Positions 9,901-17,887 of a DNA stretch of 64,000 bases are shown one piece after another; position 1 is the stretch's first letter; the number at the start of each line of letters is the position of its first letter. The notes beneath the pieces were generated by a model. That model was not told the origin of the DNA, searched no databases, and was given only the letters and a program-made list of their open reading frames with translations. Source of the DNA: Clostridium beijerinckii (GTDB lineage: Bacteria; Bacillota; Clostridia; Clostridiales; Clostridiaceae); assembly GCF_036699995.1 (NCBI RefSeq), contig NZ_CP144906.1, forward strand, positions 1,116,001 through 1,180,000. The letters run 5' to 3'. Both the position numbers and the translations under genes were made by a program.

Positions 9901-10374
9901 GGAAAGAAATTTGTTGAGTTTGTAGCAGCAAGTAAGCTTAAGTATGTTTCAGTTGAAGCATCTAAGAGATTAAAAGAGATAACTCATGGAAATTATGGAC
10001 TAGAGGTTGATGATAATAGCAGATTTATAATTAGAGATTATAAAAATGGTGGAGCCAAGAGAGATTCTACTACTTTATCAGGAGGGGAAACATTTTTAGC
10101 ATCTTTATCATTAGCTTTGGCATTATCAGCACAGATTCAGCTTAAGGGGACAGCACCATTAGAATTATTTTTCCTTGATGAAGGATTTGGTACCTTAGAT
10201 GACGATCTGCTTGAAGTTGTCATGAATTCATTAGAAAGGATTCATAATGAAAAATTAAAGGTCGGCATAATAAGTCACGTTGAAGCAATAAAGAATAGAG
10301 TACCAGTGAAACTTATGATTACTCCTGCAGAATCAGGTATGGGCGGAAGTAAAGTTAGAATTGAGAGAAACTAA
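6883..10374 (+). CDS. sbcC: Exonuclease subunit SbcC (Rad50-type SMC ATPase)
   Basis: A 1163-residue SMC-like ATPase, partner of SbcD. Order of parts: Walker A G35-PTGSGKST43, a long lysine/glutamate-rich coiled coil, the zinc hook C576-P-V-C579, the returning coiled coil, the ABC signature LSGGET (about 1065-1070) and Walker B LFFLDEGFGTLD (about 1096-1107). These are all the parts needed for ATP-driven head engagement and hook-mediated tethering of DNA ends. The start at 6883 (MRPIKLRIKG) follows GAGGGTG by 6 nt. An in-frame ATG at 6865 is less likely because it has no site. It is somewhat longer than E. coli SbcC. Operon with sbcD. Confidence 0.95.
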   Translation: MRPIKLRIKGLNSFMDEQIIDFDKLTDRGFFGIFGPTGSGKSTILDGITLALYGNVSRKSSNFINTNCDRLNVNFEFQISGSEIRKYIIDREFKRKKDGGISSGKCKIVEVTSSEEEILADGVKTINKKVEEIVGLNLEDFSRTVVLPQGKFSEFLKLEGKDRRDMLERLFNLQQFGDNLSRKLSAKISKERTDSNILAGQLSGYNDVSPEKLKEKEDSFNELKNKLEALKKELDIIEKKHKENEEIWKLQLDLLEYKNKEQKLKEKEEKINSYLEKIKLGEAGAKVLPYLNAFESTRKAFDKNEIELEELKLKIDNIKEEKEKIEQLWCMAKDKKENKLPQLMMQEQKVKDAIEEKNLIREIENKIDLLKAQIKECDAKNNSIQSELIKIEEEISNKNKLIKEDEKTYDNLKIEESLKEAVQEGIIVEEKLEKINGILVKDKQKKAAIEKENSETILKGKALREVLDKEKKSLEDKEKQYEFLLKNSPGEQKDLVNLKQLIVENEQKWSSYVKLNKEIDFSREEIKNLQIDILSRREEEKQLEKELEEIKNTQKEIMRENLAHTLRQELKDGDTCPVCGSTHHMKENIRIFEVQDVENIEEKIKLKENSIKIISSKITQGETKINSFNEKIKVNLEEIEKLGTAFKEKPLEELKQGFIDLEKALESYFKDKEELEKSVNKLRNEINIKTGEINELRAVVRTNQRQLEDLEKSITENTEELNILRNRLDSLRAKTLVSDFNKKSEEIKAVEKERERLSKVIKANRELIEKLEKNKENLSNEVLLVKENLTKHNTELSSYEKSKEEKIQAIKNKVDNADDLVSLLHKIQENIENINSEFKESENNKNKIEKEFNENNERLISVISKYKELSKRKKDEEAQLEVAIDSEGFKSLDDVKKNIIGKEEINDYKLKVESYKSEVSKVNGAIESLLNKIDGKELSEEEYTEIKLLKDIKEKEFNEINEEKIKLDEELKNIKNKLEEQKDLLDKKMKLEHKLALLGDLEKLFKGKKFVEFVAASKLKYVSVEASKRLKEITHGNYGLEVDDNSRFIIRDYKNGGAKRDSTTLSGGETFLASLSLALALSAQIQLKGTAPLELFFLDEGFGTLDDDLLEVVMNSLERIHNEKLKVGIISHVEAIKNRVPVKLMITPAESGMGGSKVRIERN

Positions 10375-10386
10375 ATTTATAAAAAT

Positions 10387-10424
10387 AACAAGTTATTATA
10401 TTAATATATAGCTTGTTGTTTTTT
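10387..10424 (+). terminator. Terminator of sbcDC
   Basis: A stem aacaag/cttgtt (10387-10392 and 10412-10417), extended by AT pairs across ttattata/tatata, is followed by a T-run. A second weak hairpin (tagacct/aggccta, about 10586-10610) precedes a TTTATTTTATT tract before the L25 gene. Nothing else is recognisable in 10425-10690. Confidence 0.65.
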
Positions 10425-10703
10425 GTGTAAATTGGTAATTAAGTGCTATAATATACATTGTAATTAGATTACGAAAATAAAAAATTCAATAAATATTAGA
10501 GGCGATTTTAAATGTTTAATTGTAAGTCTAACTTGATTTTATCTTTTCATAATTCTTCAGATAAAATTAATATTAGAAAAACTATTAGACCTTGTAAATG
10601 CAATAGGCCTATTTATTTTATTCCAACGTGAATGTACATTCTTAAAATGTGAATTAAATACATTGTAAGAAAATGAAAAATAAATTTTTAGGAGGTACTT
10701 ATA

Positions 10704-11273
10704 ATGGAGGAATTAAATTTAACTAAAAGAATAAAAACAGCTAGCCATGGTGCTAGAAAGGTAAGAAGAGAAGGCAAGATTCCAGGCGTGATTTATGGAA
10801 AAGAAATAGGAAATGAAATATTTACTGTAGATGAATCATCATTATTAAAAGAAATCTCAGCTAGTGGAGAGCATGGAATAGTAAAATTTAATCTTGATGG
10901 AAGGAAAGGAAACGCTGTAATTAAGGAAATTCAAAGAAATGCCTTGGGAAATAAAGCAATTCATGTTGATTTTGAAGAAGTAGCAGCAAATGATACAATG
11001 CATACTGAAGTCTTAATTAAGATTATTGGTAAAGGTATTTTAGAAAGCAAAGGATTAATATTACAAACTCAAAGAGATTTAGTAAAGGTATCTTGTAAAG
11101 CAAAAGATTTACCAAAGGATGTTGAATTAGATGTTTCTGGCGGACAAGCAGGAACAGTTTATACTTTTAAGAACCTAAAATTTGCTGAAGGCATTGAAGT
11201 TTTAGATGATTTATCAACTGTTATAGGATCAATAAGTGAAGAAGAAAAAGCTAAGGAAGAAGAAGCAGAATAG
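10704..11273 (+). CDS. rplY: Ribosomal protein L25 / general stress protein Ctc
   Basis: This 189-residue protein has the two-domain L25/Ctc layout. The N-terminal 5S-rRNA-binding domain (about 1-90, with RKVRREGKIPGVIYGKE) is followed by the beta-rich TL5/Ctc C-terminal domain and a charged tail (EEEKAKEEEAE). It binds 5S rRNA in the 50S subunit. In Bacillus the Ctc form is stress-associated, but no sigma-B promoter can be assumed in a Clostridium. The start has AGGAGGT 8 nt upstream. It stands alone, with hairpin-rich DNA on both sides. Confidence 0.92.
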   Translation: MEELNLTKRIKTASHGARKVRREGKIPGVIYGKEIGNEIFTVDESSLLKEISASGEHGIVKFNLDGRKGNAVIKEIQRNALGNKAIHVDFEEVAANDTMHTEVLIKIIGKGILESKGLILQTQRDLVKVSCKAKDLPKDVELDVSGGQAGTVYTFKNLKFAEGIEVLDDLSTVIGSISEEEKAKEEEAE

Positions 11274-11326
11274 AATTACAGATAAACAGAGTTGAATTTT
11301 AAATATTATAATCAACCATTTTAATA

Positions 11327-11620
11327 TAGTATATATAGATAAATAATTTGTAATATAGATTAGTGCAATATTATAAAAAAAGCAGAAACGTTATTATTTC
11401 GCAAGACTATGAAAATTTCGTTGAAAGTACTAAATTGCAGGTTGCATTACTAATGCTTGTTCCCAATTTCGTTGTGACAAGCATTAGTCGAACAACCTAC
11501 AATTAAGCACTTTTAACAACTCGTTTTCAAATGCTTGCTGCATAAAAATGTTCCTGCTTTTTATTTTGGTGTTTATTGTAAGATGCGAATCGGATTTTTA
11601 AATTATTTATCTATATAGTA
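11327..11620 (+). repeat. Palindromic repeat family, copy B (core-containing)
   Basis: An approximately 290-bp imperfect palindrome. The outermost arms tatatagataaataattt-like (11331-11348) and aaattatttatctatata (11600-11617) pair. A second arm pair is aaaagcagaaacgtt (about 11378-11392) with aatgttcctgcttt. The core (about 11404-11545) has gactatgaaaatttc, gtgacaagc, cgaacaacct and cgttttcaaatgcttgc blocks like copy A. The inner stem sequence differs but still pairs (ACTAATGCTTG/CAAGCATTAGT). It fills most of the 560-bp gap between L25 and pgm. Confidence 0.75.
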
Positions 11621-11833
11621 AATTTATGATTATTATGAAAAGTGACCTTGTTTCAAAGATATATTTTAGGATAATTTTAATTATTGCAGTTAATATTATA
11701 GATTAGAAGGGTAAAATGCTTGGCAATACATCCAAGTTTTTATATATGATGCAAAATATATAAAAGTGTTTTTATATTATGGATAAATATTGTATAATGT
11801 ATAGGAGAAAAAACACAGAGAGGGGATCAGAAA

Positions 11834-13561
11834 ATGAATTATAAGGAAAAGTATAACGTGTGGATTAACTCTGACTTTATTAATGAGGAAACTAAGAATG
11901 AATTAAAGAGCATATCTGACGAAAAGGAGATTGAAGATAGATTTTACCAAGATTTAGATTTTGGGACTGGTGGATTAAGAGGGGTAATAGGTGCAGGAAG
12001 CAATAGAATGAATATATATACTGTTGCTCAAGCTACTCAAGGATTTGCTAATTACTTGAATGATAATTTTAAAGATCCTTCAGTTGCAATTGCATATGAT
12101 TCAAGAAATATGTCTAAGGAATTTGCAAAAGCAGCTGCACTTAACTTATGTGCAAATAATATAAAAGTATATTTATATGAAAGTTTAAGACCAACTCCTG
12201 TATTGTCTTTTACAGTTAGAGAATTAAAATGTTGTGGTGGTATAGTAATTACTGCATCTCACAATCCAAAGATTTACAATGGGTATAAAGTTTATGATGA
12301 ATTCGGCGGCCAAGTAACAGACGAAAAAGCAAAAATGATAATTAACTCTGTTAAAGCGGTAGATGATTTCTCAAAAATTAAGAGTATGGATGAAAATGTT
12401 GCCTTAGAGAAAGGGCTATTAAAATATATTGGAGAAGATGTAGATAAGGTTTACTATGAAAAAGTTAAAGGCTTGACTATAAGAACAGATTTAGTTAAAG
12501 AAAAAGCCAGCAATTTAAATGTAATATATACTCCTATTCATGGTTCTGGTAATGTTCCAGTAAGAACTGTATTAAAAGAATTAGGCTATAGCAATGTTAA
12601 AGTTGTTAAGGAACAAGAAGCACCAGATGGAAATTTCCCAACAGCATCATATCCTAATCCAGAAAATCCTGATGTATTTGAATTAGCATTAAAGATGGCT
12701 AAAGCAGAAAATCCAGATATAATTTTTGGAACTGATCCTGATTGCGATAGAATAGGTCTTGTAGTTAAAGATAGCACTGGAGAATACAAGGTATTAACTG
12801 GTAACCAAACAGGATTACTATTAACTAATTATATATTAAGTTCAATGAAAGAAACTAATAAATTGCCACAGAATGGTGTTGTAATTAAAACAATAGTAAC
12901 AACAGAAGGTGCTAGAAGTATTGCTGAAGATTTTGATATTGAAATTATGGATGTATTAACAGGATTTAAGTACATTGGAGAAAAAATAAGAGAATTTGAA
13001 GATGCAGGAGATAGAGACTATATCTTCGGATTTGAAGAAAGCTATGGATATCTTGCTGGAAACTTTGTACGTGATAAAGATGCTGTTATTGCAGCAATGT
13101 TAGTATGTGAAATGTGCCTATATTATAAAGAACAAGGAAAGAGTCTTTACGATGCATTAATAGATTTATATGAAAAGTATGGATATTTTAAAGAAACTCT
13201 TGTATCATTAGAATTAAAAGGAAAAGAAGGTCAAGAAAAGATAGCAAACTGCATTGAAGCATTAAGAAATAATCCAGTAAGTGAAGTTAATGGTGTGAAA
13301 ATCATTACAAGATTAGATTACAAATTAAGTGTTGAGGAAAACACTGTAAATAACACTAAGGCCCCTATTGACTTACCTAAGTCAAATGTATTAAAGTACA
13401 TCTTAGAAGATGGTTCATATTTTGTAGTAAGACCATCAGGAACAGAGCCAAAGATGAAAGTTTATTTAGCAGTTAAGAGCAGCAGCCTAGACAATGCTGA
13501 GAAAGATATTGCTACATTTAAAGAAAAAGTAATGGAAATAATTAATTCACAATTAAGCTAA
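11834..13561 (+). CDS. pgcA: Alpha-phosphoglucomutase / phosphomannomutase (PgcA type)
   Basis: A 575-residue alpha-D-phosphohexomutase that interconverts glucose-1-P and glucose-6-P, feeding UDP-glucose and glycan synthesis. All four active-site loops are present: the phosphoserine loop TASHNPK with S142, the Mg-binding loop GTDPDCDRIG (about 299-308), the sugar loop GFEESYGY (about 399-406) and the phosphate loop RPSGTEPK (about 533-540). Length and the DFGTGGLRG N-terminus match the firmicute PgcA subgroup, which may also accept mannose phosphates. The start follows AGAGGGG by about 8 nt, and TATAAT at 11793-11798 is a plausible -10. Monocistronic. Confidence 0.92.
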   Translation: MNYKEKYNVWINSDFINEETKNELKSISDEKEIEDRFYQDLDFGTGGLRGVIGAGSNRMNIYTVAQATQGFANYLNDNFKDPSVAIAYDSRNMSKEFAKAAALNLCANNIKVYLYESLRPTPVLSFTVRELKCCGGIVITASHNPKIYNGYKVYDEFGGQVTDEKAKMIINSVKAVDDFSKIKSMDENVALEKGLLKYIGEDVDKVYYEKVKGLTIRTDLVKEKASNLNVIYTPIHGSGNVPVRTVLKELGYSNVKVVKEQEAPDGNFPTASYPNPENPDVFELALKMAKAENPDIIFGTDPDCDRIGLVVKDSTGEYKVLTGNQTGLLLTNYILSSMKETNKLPQNGVVIKTIVTTEGARSIAEDFDIEIMDVLTGFKYIGEKIREFEDAGDRDYIFGFEESYGYLAGNFVRDKDAVIAAMLVCEMCLYYKEQGKSLYDALIDLYEKYGYFKETLVSLELKGKEGQEKIANCIEALRNNPVSEVNGVKIITRLDYKLSVEENTVNNTKAPIDLPKSNVLKYILEDGSYFVVRPSGTEPKMKVYLAVKSSSLDNAEKDIATFKEKVMEIINSQLS

Positions 13562-13886
13562 GTTTCCATAAGTAGAGAGCCAAAATCTATGATTTTGTGT
13601 GAATCAGTTAAGCAGACATCCAAATCTGTGATTTGATGATGATCGCTTACTCTGTGAGAACTCAGCGAACGAATGTGAGTCGAGTTTCCTTAAGTAGAGA
13701 ACCAAAATCTGAGATTTTGTGTGAATCAGTTAAGCAGACATCCAAATCTGTGATTTGATGATGGTCGCTTACTCTGCGAGTACTCAGCGAACGAATGTGA
13801 GTCGAGTTTCCTTAAGTAGAGAACCAAAATCTTAGATTTTGTGTGAATCACTTACTCAGCGAACGAATGTGAGTCGAGTTTCCTTA
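13561..13886 (+). repeat. 123-bp tandem repeat array after pgcA
   Basis: Three units beginning agtttcc at 13561, 13684 and 13805, and a fourth stub at 13877. Units 1 and 2 are 123 and 121 bp and about 95% alike. Unit 3 is 72 bp because its middle (the agcagacatcc... part) is missing. Each full unit holds two small hairpins (caaaatct/attttg and caaatct/atttg) and ends ctcagcgaacgaatgtgagtc. The array starts at the stop codon of pgcA and ends at its terminator, so it would lie in the 3' UTR. Confidence 0.9.
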
Positions 13887-13887
13887 T

Positions 13888-13923
13888 AAATTGCTATCAT
13901 CTTTTGGTGATAGCAATTTCTTT
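13888..13923 (+). terminator. Terminator of pgcA after the tandem array
   Basis: A 12-bp perfect stem (aaattgctatca at 13888-13899 and tgatagcaattt at 13908-13919) has an 8-nt loop and is followed by ctttaatt. The T-run is short because part of it is in the stem. Confidence 0.7.
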
Positions 13924-13998
13924 AATTATGAAATCAAAAAGTGAATGTCTCCAAATTATTATTAATGAATACTTAAACAATTGATAAAATTAATGTAT

Positions 13999-14219
13999 AC
14001 TGCACAATTAAGAAATAAATGCCTTTGAGAAATTTATAGAATTGTATTATTACAAATTTCCTGGGAAATCTGCTCAATAATTGCGCATTCTCAATTTTGA
14101 AATTATAGATTGATTAAGTATTGATAATGATAATTAAATATTTGACTTATTAGATAAACATATTTACTAGATCTTTAACATATAACTTGACTTATTAGAT
14201 GAACATACTTACTAAGTTG
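13999..14219. repeat. Imperfect palindrome and 45-bp direct repeat
   Basis: Between about 13999 and 14100 is an imperfect palindrome with the word tgcacaattaagaa and its counterpart aattgcgcattctcaattt. The same vocabulary recurs at 15.48-15.58 kb. Next comes a two-copy direct repeat, ttgacttattagataaaca (14142) and ttgacttattagatgaaca (14187), period 45 bp. No gene is seen here. Confidence 0.55.
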
Positions 14220-14340
14220 CTAAAACTTTAAGTTTGTATCTTCACTAGAAATCATAAATATATTTTCATAGCTTTTCGGAATCAAAATATTTATGATTTT
14301 GGTAAGTTACCATATAAATTTAGTTCTAGAGTTGGATATC
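14215..14340 (-). repeat. Palindromic repeat family, copy C (core-less)
   Basis: Read on the minus strand this follows copy A base for base in its arms (ctaaatttat.tgg.aacttacc, ttccgaaaagctatgaaaat and atatttatgatttctagt). It jumps from gaaaat directly to atatttatg and omits the approximately 125-bp core of copy A. The result is a short 23-bp-arm hairpin (14249-14271 with 14280-14302). It ends about 30 bp before the TPR gene. Confidence 0.75.
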
Positions 14341-14371
14341 TATAAAGCGAGATTTAAACAAGAGGTGTAAA

Positions 14372-15472
14372 ATGAGTAATTACAAGACAATGTATAAAGA
14401 TAAATTAAGTAAATTATTATTTTTAGAAATGAATAAAGAAGGGTTCAAAAGAAGCCTTAATATACCAGAAGACGTTAACTTTAAGAATGATGATCTGTAT
14501 TTGCCTATAAGCTCGGATTATGTTGTATCAAATGTTAATGACGAAATTAAATTAAGTAATCTACCTATATATTATTTTGTAGAGGGTATGTTTATTACTT
14601 TTGGAGCAGATGAAAATGTCAAATATAATGATGATTATGGAACAATTCTATCTTATATACCAGATGCAGAAGAATGTGTGAAGAGTCTTATTGCAGATAG
14701 AATAAAAAAAGATAGATTAGAAGACGCGTATATTTTGCTAAAGGGACTTTATAGGTATACAAGAGAAGAAGAAATTTTAACTAAGCTTCTAGCGGTAGGA
14801 GAAACAATAAGAGAAAAAGATTCTGGATTTTCGGAAATTTTATTAGAAGATATTGAAGAATTTAAGGAAAAGTTTGAAAAATCTCCAGAACCACATCTTT
14901 ATAATGCGTTAATACTTAAAGATGATGGTGATTATAAAGGTGCAGAAGTGGAAATAAATGAGTATATAAATAAGGGCGGCAAAAAAACAGATGAAATTGA
15001 TAAGATGATAGGTGATATTACTAATATAAGTCATTTTGAGAAAGCTGTTGAATATTTAAAAGATGAACCTAAGAAGGCAATAGAATTGTTACTACCACTA
15101 AGCGAAGAATTCAAAGAAAATCCTTTAGTTTACTATTATCTAGGTGTCGGTTATAGAAGAATTGAAAACTATAATAAAGCTATTCATTACTTGAATAAAA
15201 GTCTTACTATAGAATCAGGAAGCCTTGAAACGGTTAATGAGCTTGGAATGAATTATGCTTGCATTGGTGAATATGAGGAAGCAATAAAATATTTTAGAAA
15301 AGCATTTGAAGCTTCGAAGGAAGTTGAAATTTGTACTAATATAGTAATGTGTTATATAAACTTAGGAGATAAAGAGCAAGCAAAAATTCATTTAGAACTT
15401 GCAAAGAAAATAGCTCCAGAAGATGATATAGTAATAGAGATAGATCAAATGTTAAATAGAACAATAAAATAA
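14372..15472 (+). CDS. TPR-repeat protein
   Basis: A 366-residue soluble protein with no signal peptide or membrane segment. The C-terminal half holds several tetratricopeptide repeats, for example NPLVYYYLGVGYRRIENYNKAIHYLNKSL, SLETVNELGMNYACIGEYEEAIKYFRKAF and EICTNIVMCYINLGDKEQAKIHLELA. The N-terminal half is helical and unrecognised. TPRs mediate protein contacts, and no catalytic motif is seen. The start has AAGAGGTG 9 nt upstream. It precedes the glycan cluster (next gene at 15598) and could be a scaffold for it, but that rests only on position. Confidence 0.8.
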   Translation: MSNYKTMYKDKLSKLLFLEMNKEGFKRSLNIPEDVNFKNDDLYLPISSDYVVSNVNDEIKLSNLPIYYFVEGMFITFGADENVKYNDDYGTILSYIPDAEECVKSLIADRIKKDRLEDAYILLKGLYRYTREEEILTKLLAVGETIREKDSGFSEILLEDIEEFKEKFEKSPEPHLYNALILKDDGDYKGAEVEINEYINKGGKKTDEIDKMIGDITNISHFEKAVEYLKDEPKKAIELLLPLSEEFKENPLVYYYLGVGYRRIENYNKAIHYLNKSLTIESGSLETVNELGMNYACIGEYEEAIKYFRKAFEASKEVEICTNIVMCYINLGDKEQAKIHLELAKKIAPEDDIVIEIDQMLNRTIK

Positions 15473-15476
15473 AATG

Positions 15477-15580
15477 TCAATGTACAGTGCACAATGCACA
15501 ACTAACAGTGCACAATTAAGAATAAAATAAGAGTTTAATTCTGGAATTGAGAATTGTGCATTGAGAATTGTGCATTGCCT
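15477..15580. repeat. Palindromic TGCACAAT repeat
   Basis: Two copies of tgcacaat-type words on the left (15488-15516) face two copies of gaattgtgcattg on the right (15551-15577). Together they form a long imperfect hairpin right upstream of the tagA ribosome binding site. The same wording is found near 14.0 kb and, more weakly, at 59.2 and 61.4 kb. Confidence 0.6.
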
Positions 15581-15597
15581 AAGTTTTAGGAGAGAAT

Positions 15598-16350
15598 ATG
15601 TTTACGAAAATACTTGATTTTAATATTTTTAATAGGGATAAAACTGCTTTAATGAACTATATTGAAAATTTTGAAAAGGTAAATATAATATCGGGAAATC
15701 CAGAAGTTCTCTTTAATGGATTAAATAATCCTGTACTTAAAAAGAATTTTGAAAGCGGGAGTTCAATTATTATACCTGATGGCGTTGGAACTGTTATTGC
15801 TTCAAAGATATTAAGAGAGCCCGTTAAAGAAAAGATAGCAGGAATAGATGTCTTTAGAGAGATATTAATTAAAGCAAATTTAGAAGAAAGATCTATATAT
15901 TTATTAGGTTCAAAAGAAGAAACTATTAAGAAATGTGTTGAAAATATAAAGAATGAGTTTCCTAAACTAAAGATTTCTGGTTTTCATAATGGTTTTTTTG
16001 ATTTAAATAATTGTAATGATATAATTGAAGATGTAAAAAGTGGGAATCCATGGGCCGTTTTTGTTGCAATGGGATCACCAAGGCAAGAGATATTTATTGA
16101 AAAGATTATTGGCGATTCAAATATTCATATTTTTATGGGTGTAGGTGGTGTTTTTGATATATTTGCAGGTGAACTTAAAAGAGCACCAAAATGGATGATA
16201 TCTTTGGGATTAGAATGGTTATACAGAGTTATTAAAGAGCCATTTAGAATAAGAAGATTACTTGTTATTCCTAGATTCTTATTGTTAGTTATTTCAGAAA
16301 ACTTAGCTAAAAGAGTAAGGATGATACTGTTTAAGGAAGAGGAAAAATAA
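15598..16350 (+). CDS. tagA: WecG/TagA/CpsF-family glycosyltransferase
   Basis: A 250-residue GT26 enzyme. TagA adds N-acetylmannosamine to undecaprenyl-PP-GlcNAc to make the linkage disaccharide of wall teichoic acid, and WecG adds ManNAcA in enterobacterial antigen. Family landmarks: GNPEVLFNGLNNP near the N-terminus, IPDGVGTVIASKILREPVKEKIAGIDVF (catalytic Asp region), LLGSKEE, VAMGSPRQEIFI and GVGGVFDIFAGELKRAPKWMISLGLEWLYRVIKEP. It acts at the inner face of the membrane. RBS is TTAGGAGAG. It overlaps the flippase gene by 1 nt (taATG), which suggests coupling. The exact sugar is not certain, so the symbol is by family only. Confidence 0.87.
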   Translation: MFTKILDFNIFNRDKTALMNYIENFEKVNIISGNPEVLFNGLNNPVLKKNFESGSSIIIPDGVGTVIASKILREPVKEKIAGIDVFREILIKANLEERSIYLLGSKEETIKKCVENIKNEFPKLKISGFHNGFFDLNNCNDIIEDVKSGNPWAVFVAMGSPRQEIFIEKIIGDSNIHIFMGVGGVFDIFAGELKRAPKWMISLGLEWLYRVIKEPFRIRRLLVIPRFLLLVISENLAKRVRMILFKEEEK

Positions 16351-17876
16351 TGAAACAAAGAAGTAGCTTAATTAAATCTACATTTATTATAATGATAGTA
16401 TCATTGATTAGTAGATTTTTAGGTTTTGCCAGAGATATGCTTATTGCTAAAAATTTTGGTGCTGGAATATATACTGATGCTTATAATATTGCAGTATCTA
16501 TACCAGAGACAATATTCACTTTAGTTGGACTTGCAATTTCAACCGCATTTTTGCCAATGCTTAGCAAGGTTCGAGCTGAAAAGGGACAAAAAGAGATGAA
16601 TGATTTTGCAAACAACATAATAAATATACTTTTTATTATATCATTATTTCTTTTTGCAATAACAAGTCTTTTTTCAAAGGAAATAGTTCATATATTAGGA
16701 CCGGCTGAGGAAACAGGACTAATTGCAGTAAAGTTATTGAGAATAACCCTTGTAAATATTTTATTTTTATCTGTTAATGCATGTTTCACAGCATTATTAC
16801 AAGTAAATGAAGATTTTGTAATTCCGTCCATTTTAGGATTGTTTTTTAATTTGCCTATGATATTATATTTATTGTTGTTTAAGAATTATGATATTTTAGG
16901 ATTGACTATTTCAAATGTAATAGGTAATTTTTTCAGAGTAGCAGTTCAGGTACCATCGTTAGTTACACACCAATATAAATATAAACTTTTTATAAATCTT
17001 AAAGATGAGAGACTGAAAACAATTATGGTATTAATTCTTCCAGTAATTATTGGAGCTGGAGCCAACTCACTAAATATGGCCGTTGATCAGTATATTGCTT
17101 TGAAACTTCCAGAAGGTTCGGTTTCAGCTTTAAATTATGCTCAGAAGTTAATTGTTTTTATAAATGCAATTATAACAACATCGGTCACTAGCGTAGCATA
17201 TCCTCTTATGGCTAATATGAGAAATAGAGGAGATGTACTTGGATTTTTAGAAATTTTAAAGAAATCAATCATATATTTGTCTATATTATTAATTCCAATT
17301 ACTGTCGGCGTTATGATATTTAGTAGAGACATAATAACAATTGTTTATGCTAGAGGAGCGTTTACTGGTTATGCAATAAATATTACAACACTTGCATTAC
17401 TAGGATATGGAGCAGGAATATTTTTTACAGGAGTAAGAGATATATTAAATTCAACTTTATTCTCAAGTGGAAAGACAAAAGTAACAGCAATAAATGGTAT
17501 AATTGGTGTTGTGATTAACATAATATTTAGCATAACTTTATCTAAGTATATAGGTATTATGGGAATAGCATTAGCTTCAGTTATAGCTATGATAGTAACA
17601 TCGGTACTCTTATTTATAAATATAATTAAATTAGAAAAAAGCTTTAACATAACAGAGATATTAAAAAAAGTAAGTATAATAATAATGAATTCAATAATCA
17701 TGGGAGCGGTACTTTTAACGTTATTAATTTACTTCAAAAATAAATTTAATTCAATTACAATCCTATTACTTGGAGCGAGTATTGGAGCAGCTATATATCT
17801 TAGTTTATGTTATTTATTCAAGGTTGAAGAGCTAATAGAAATAAAAGAATTAATCTTAAAAAAGATAAAGAGATAG
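16350..17876 (+). CDS. murJ: MurJ/MviN-type lipid-linked glycan flippase
   Basis: A 508-residue polytopic protein (about 14 hydrophobic segments) of the MOP superfamily, MurJ branch. It has the N-terminal signature FLGFARDMLIAKNFGAG, a conserved AYNIAVSIPETIFTLVG segment, and the central VDQYIA and YARGAF elements. MurJ flips lipid II. Because this gene lies in a glycosyltransferase cluster directly after tagA, it may instead or also flip another undecaprenyl-linked glycan. Sequence alone does not separate those roles. It overlaps tagA by 1 nt and is followed 11 nt later by a glycosyltransferase gene. Confidence 0.87.
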   Translation: MKQRSSLIKSTFIIMIVSLISRFLGFARDMLIAKNFGAGIYTDAYNIAVSIPETIFTLVGLAISTAFLPMLSKVRAEKGQKEMNDFANNIINILFIISLFLFAITSLFSKEIVHILGPAEETGLIAVKLLRITLVNILFLSVNACFTALLQVNEDFVIPSILGLFFNLPMILYLLLFKNYDILGLTISNVIGNFFRVAVQVPSLVTHQYKYKLFINLKDERLKTIMVLILPVIIGAGANSLNMAVDQYIALKLPEGSVSALNYAQKLIVFINAIITTSVTSVAYPLMANMRNRGDVLGFLEILKKSIIYLSILLIPITVGVMIFSRDIITIVYARGAFTGYAINITTLALLGYGAGIFFTGVRDILNSTLFSSGKTKVTAINGIIGVVINIIFSITLSKYIGIMGIALASVIAMIVTSVLLFINIIKLEKSFNITEILKKVSIIIMNSIIMGAVLLTLLIYFKNKFNSITILLLGASIGAAIYLSLCYLFKVEELIEIKELILKKIKR

Positions 17877-17887
17877 GAGGATGGTAT

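Noticed and set aside
13561..13886. Possible CRISPR array
   Set aside because: The unit itself is repeated end to end with no variable spacers, and unit lengths are 123, 121 and 72 bp.
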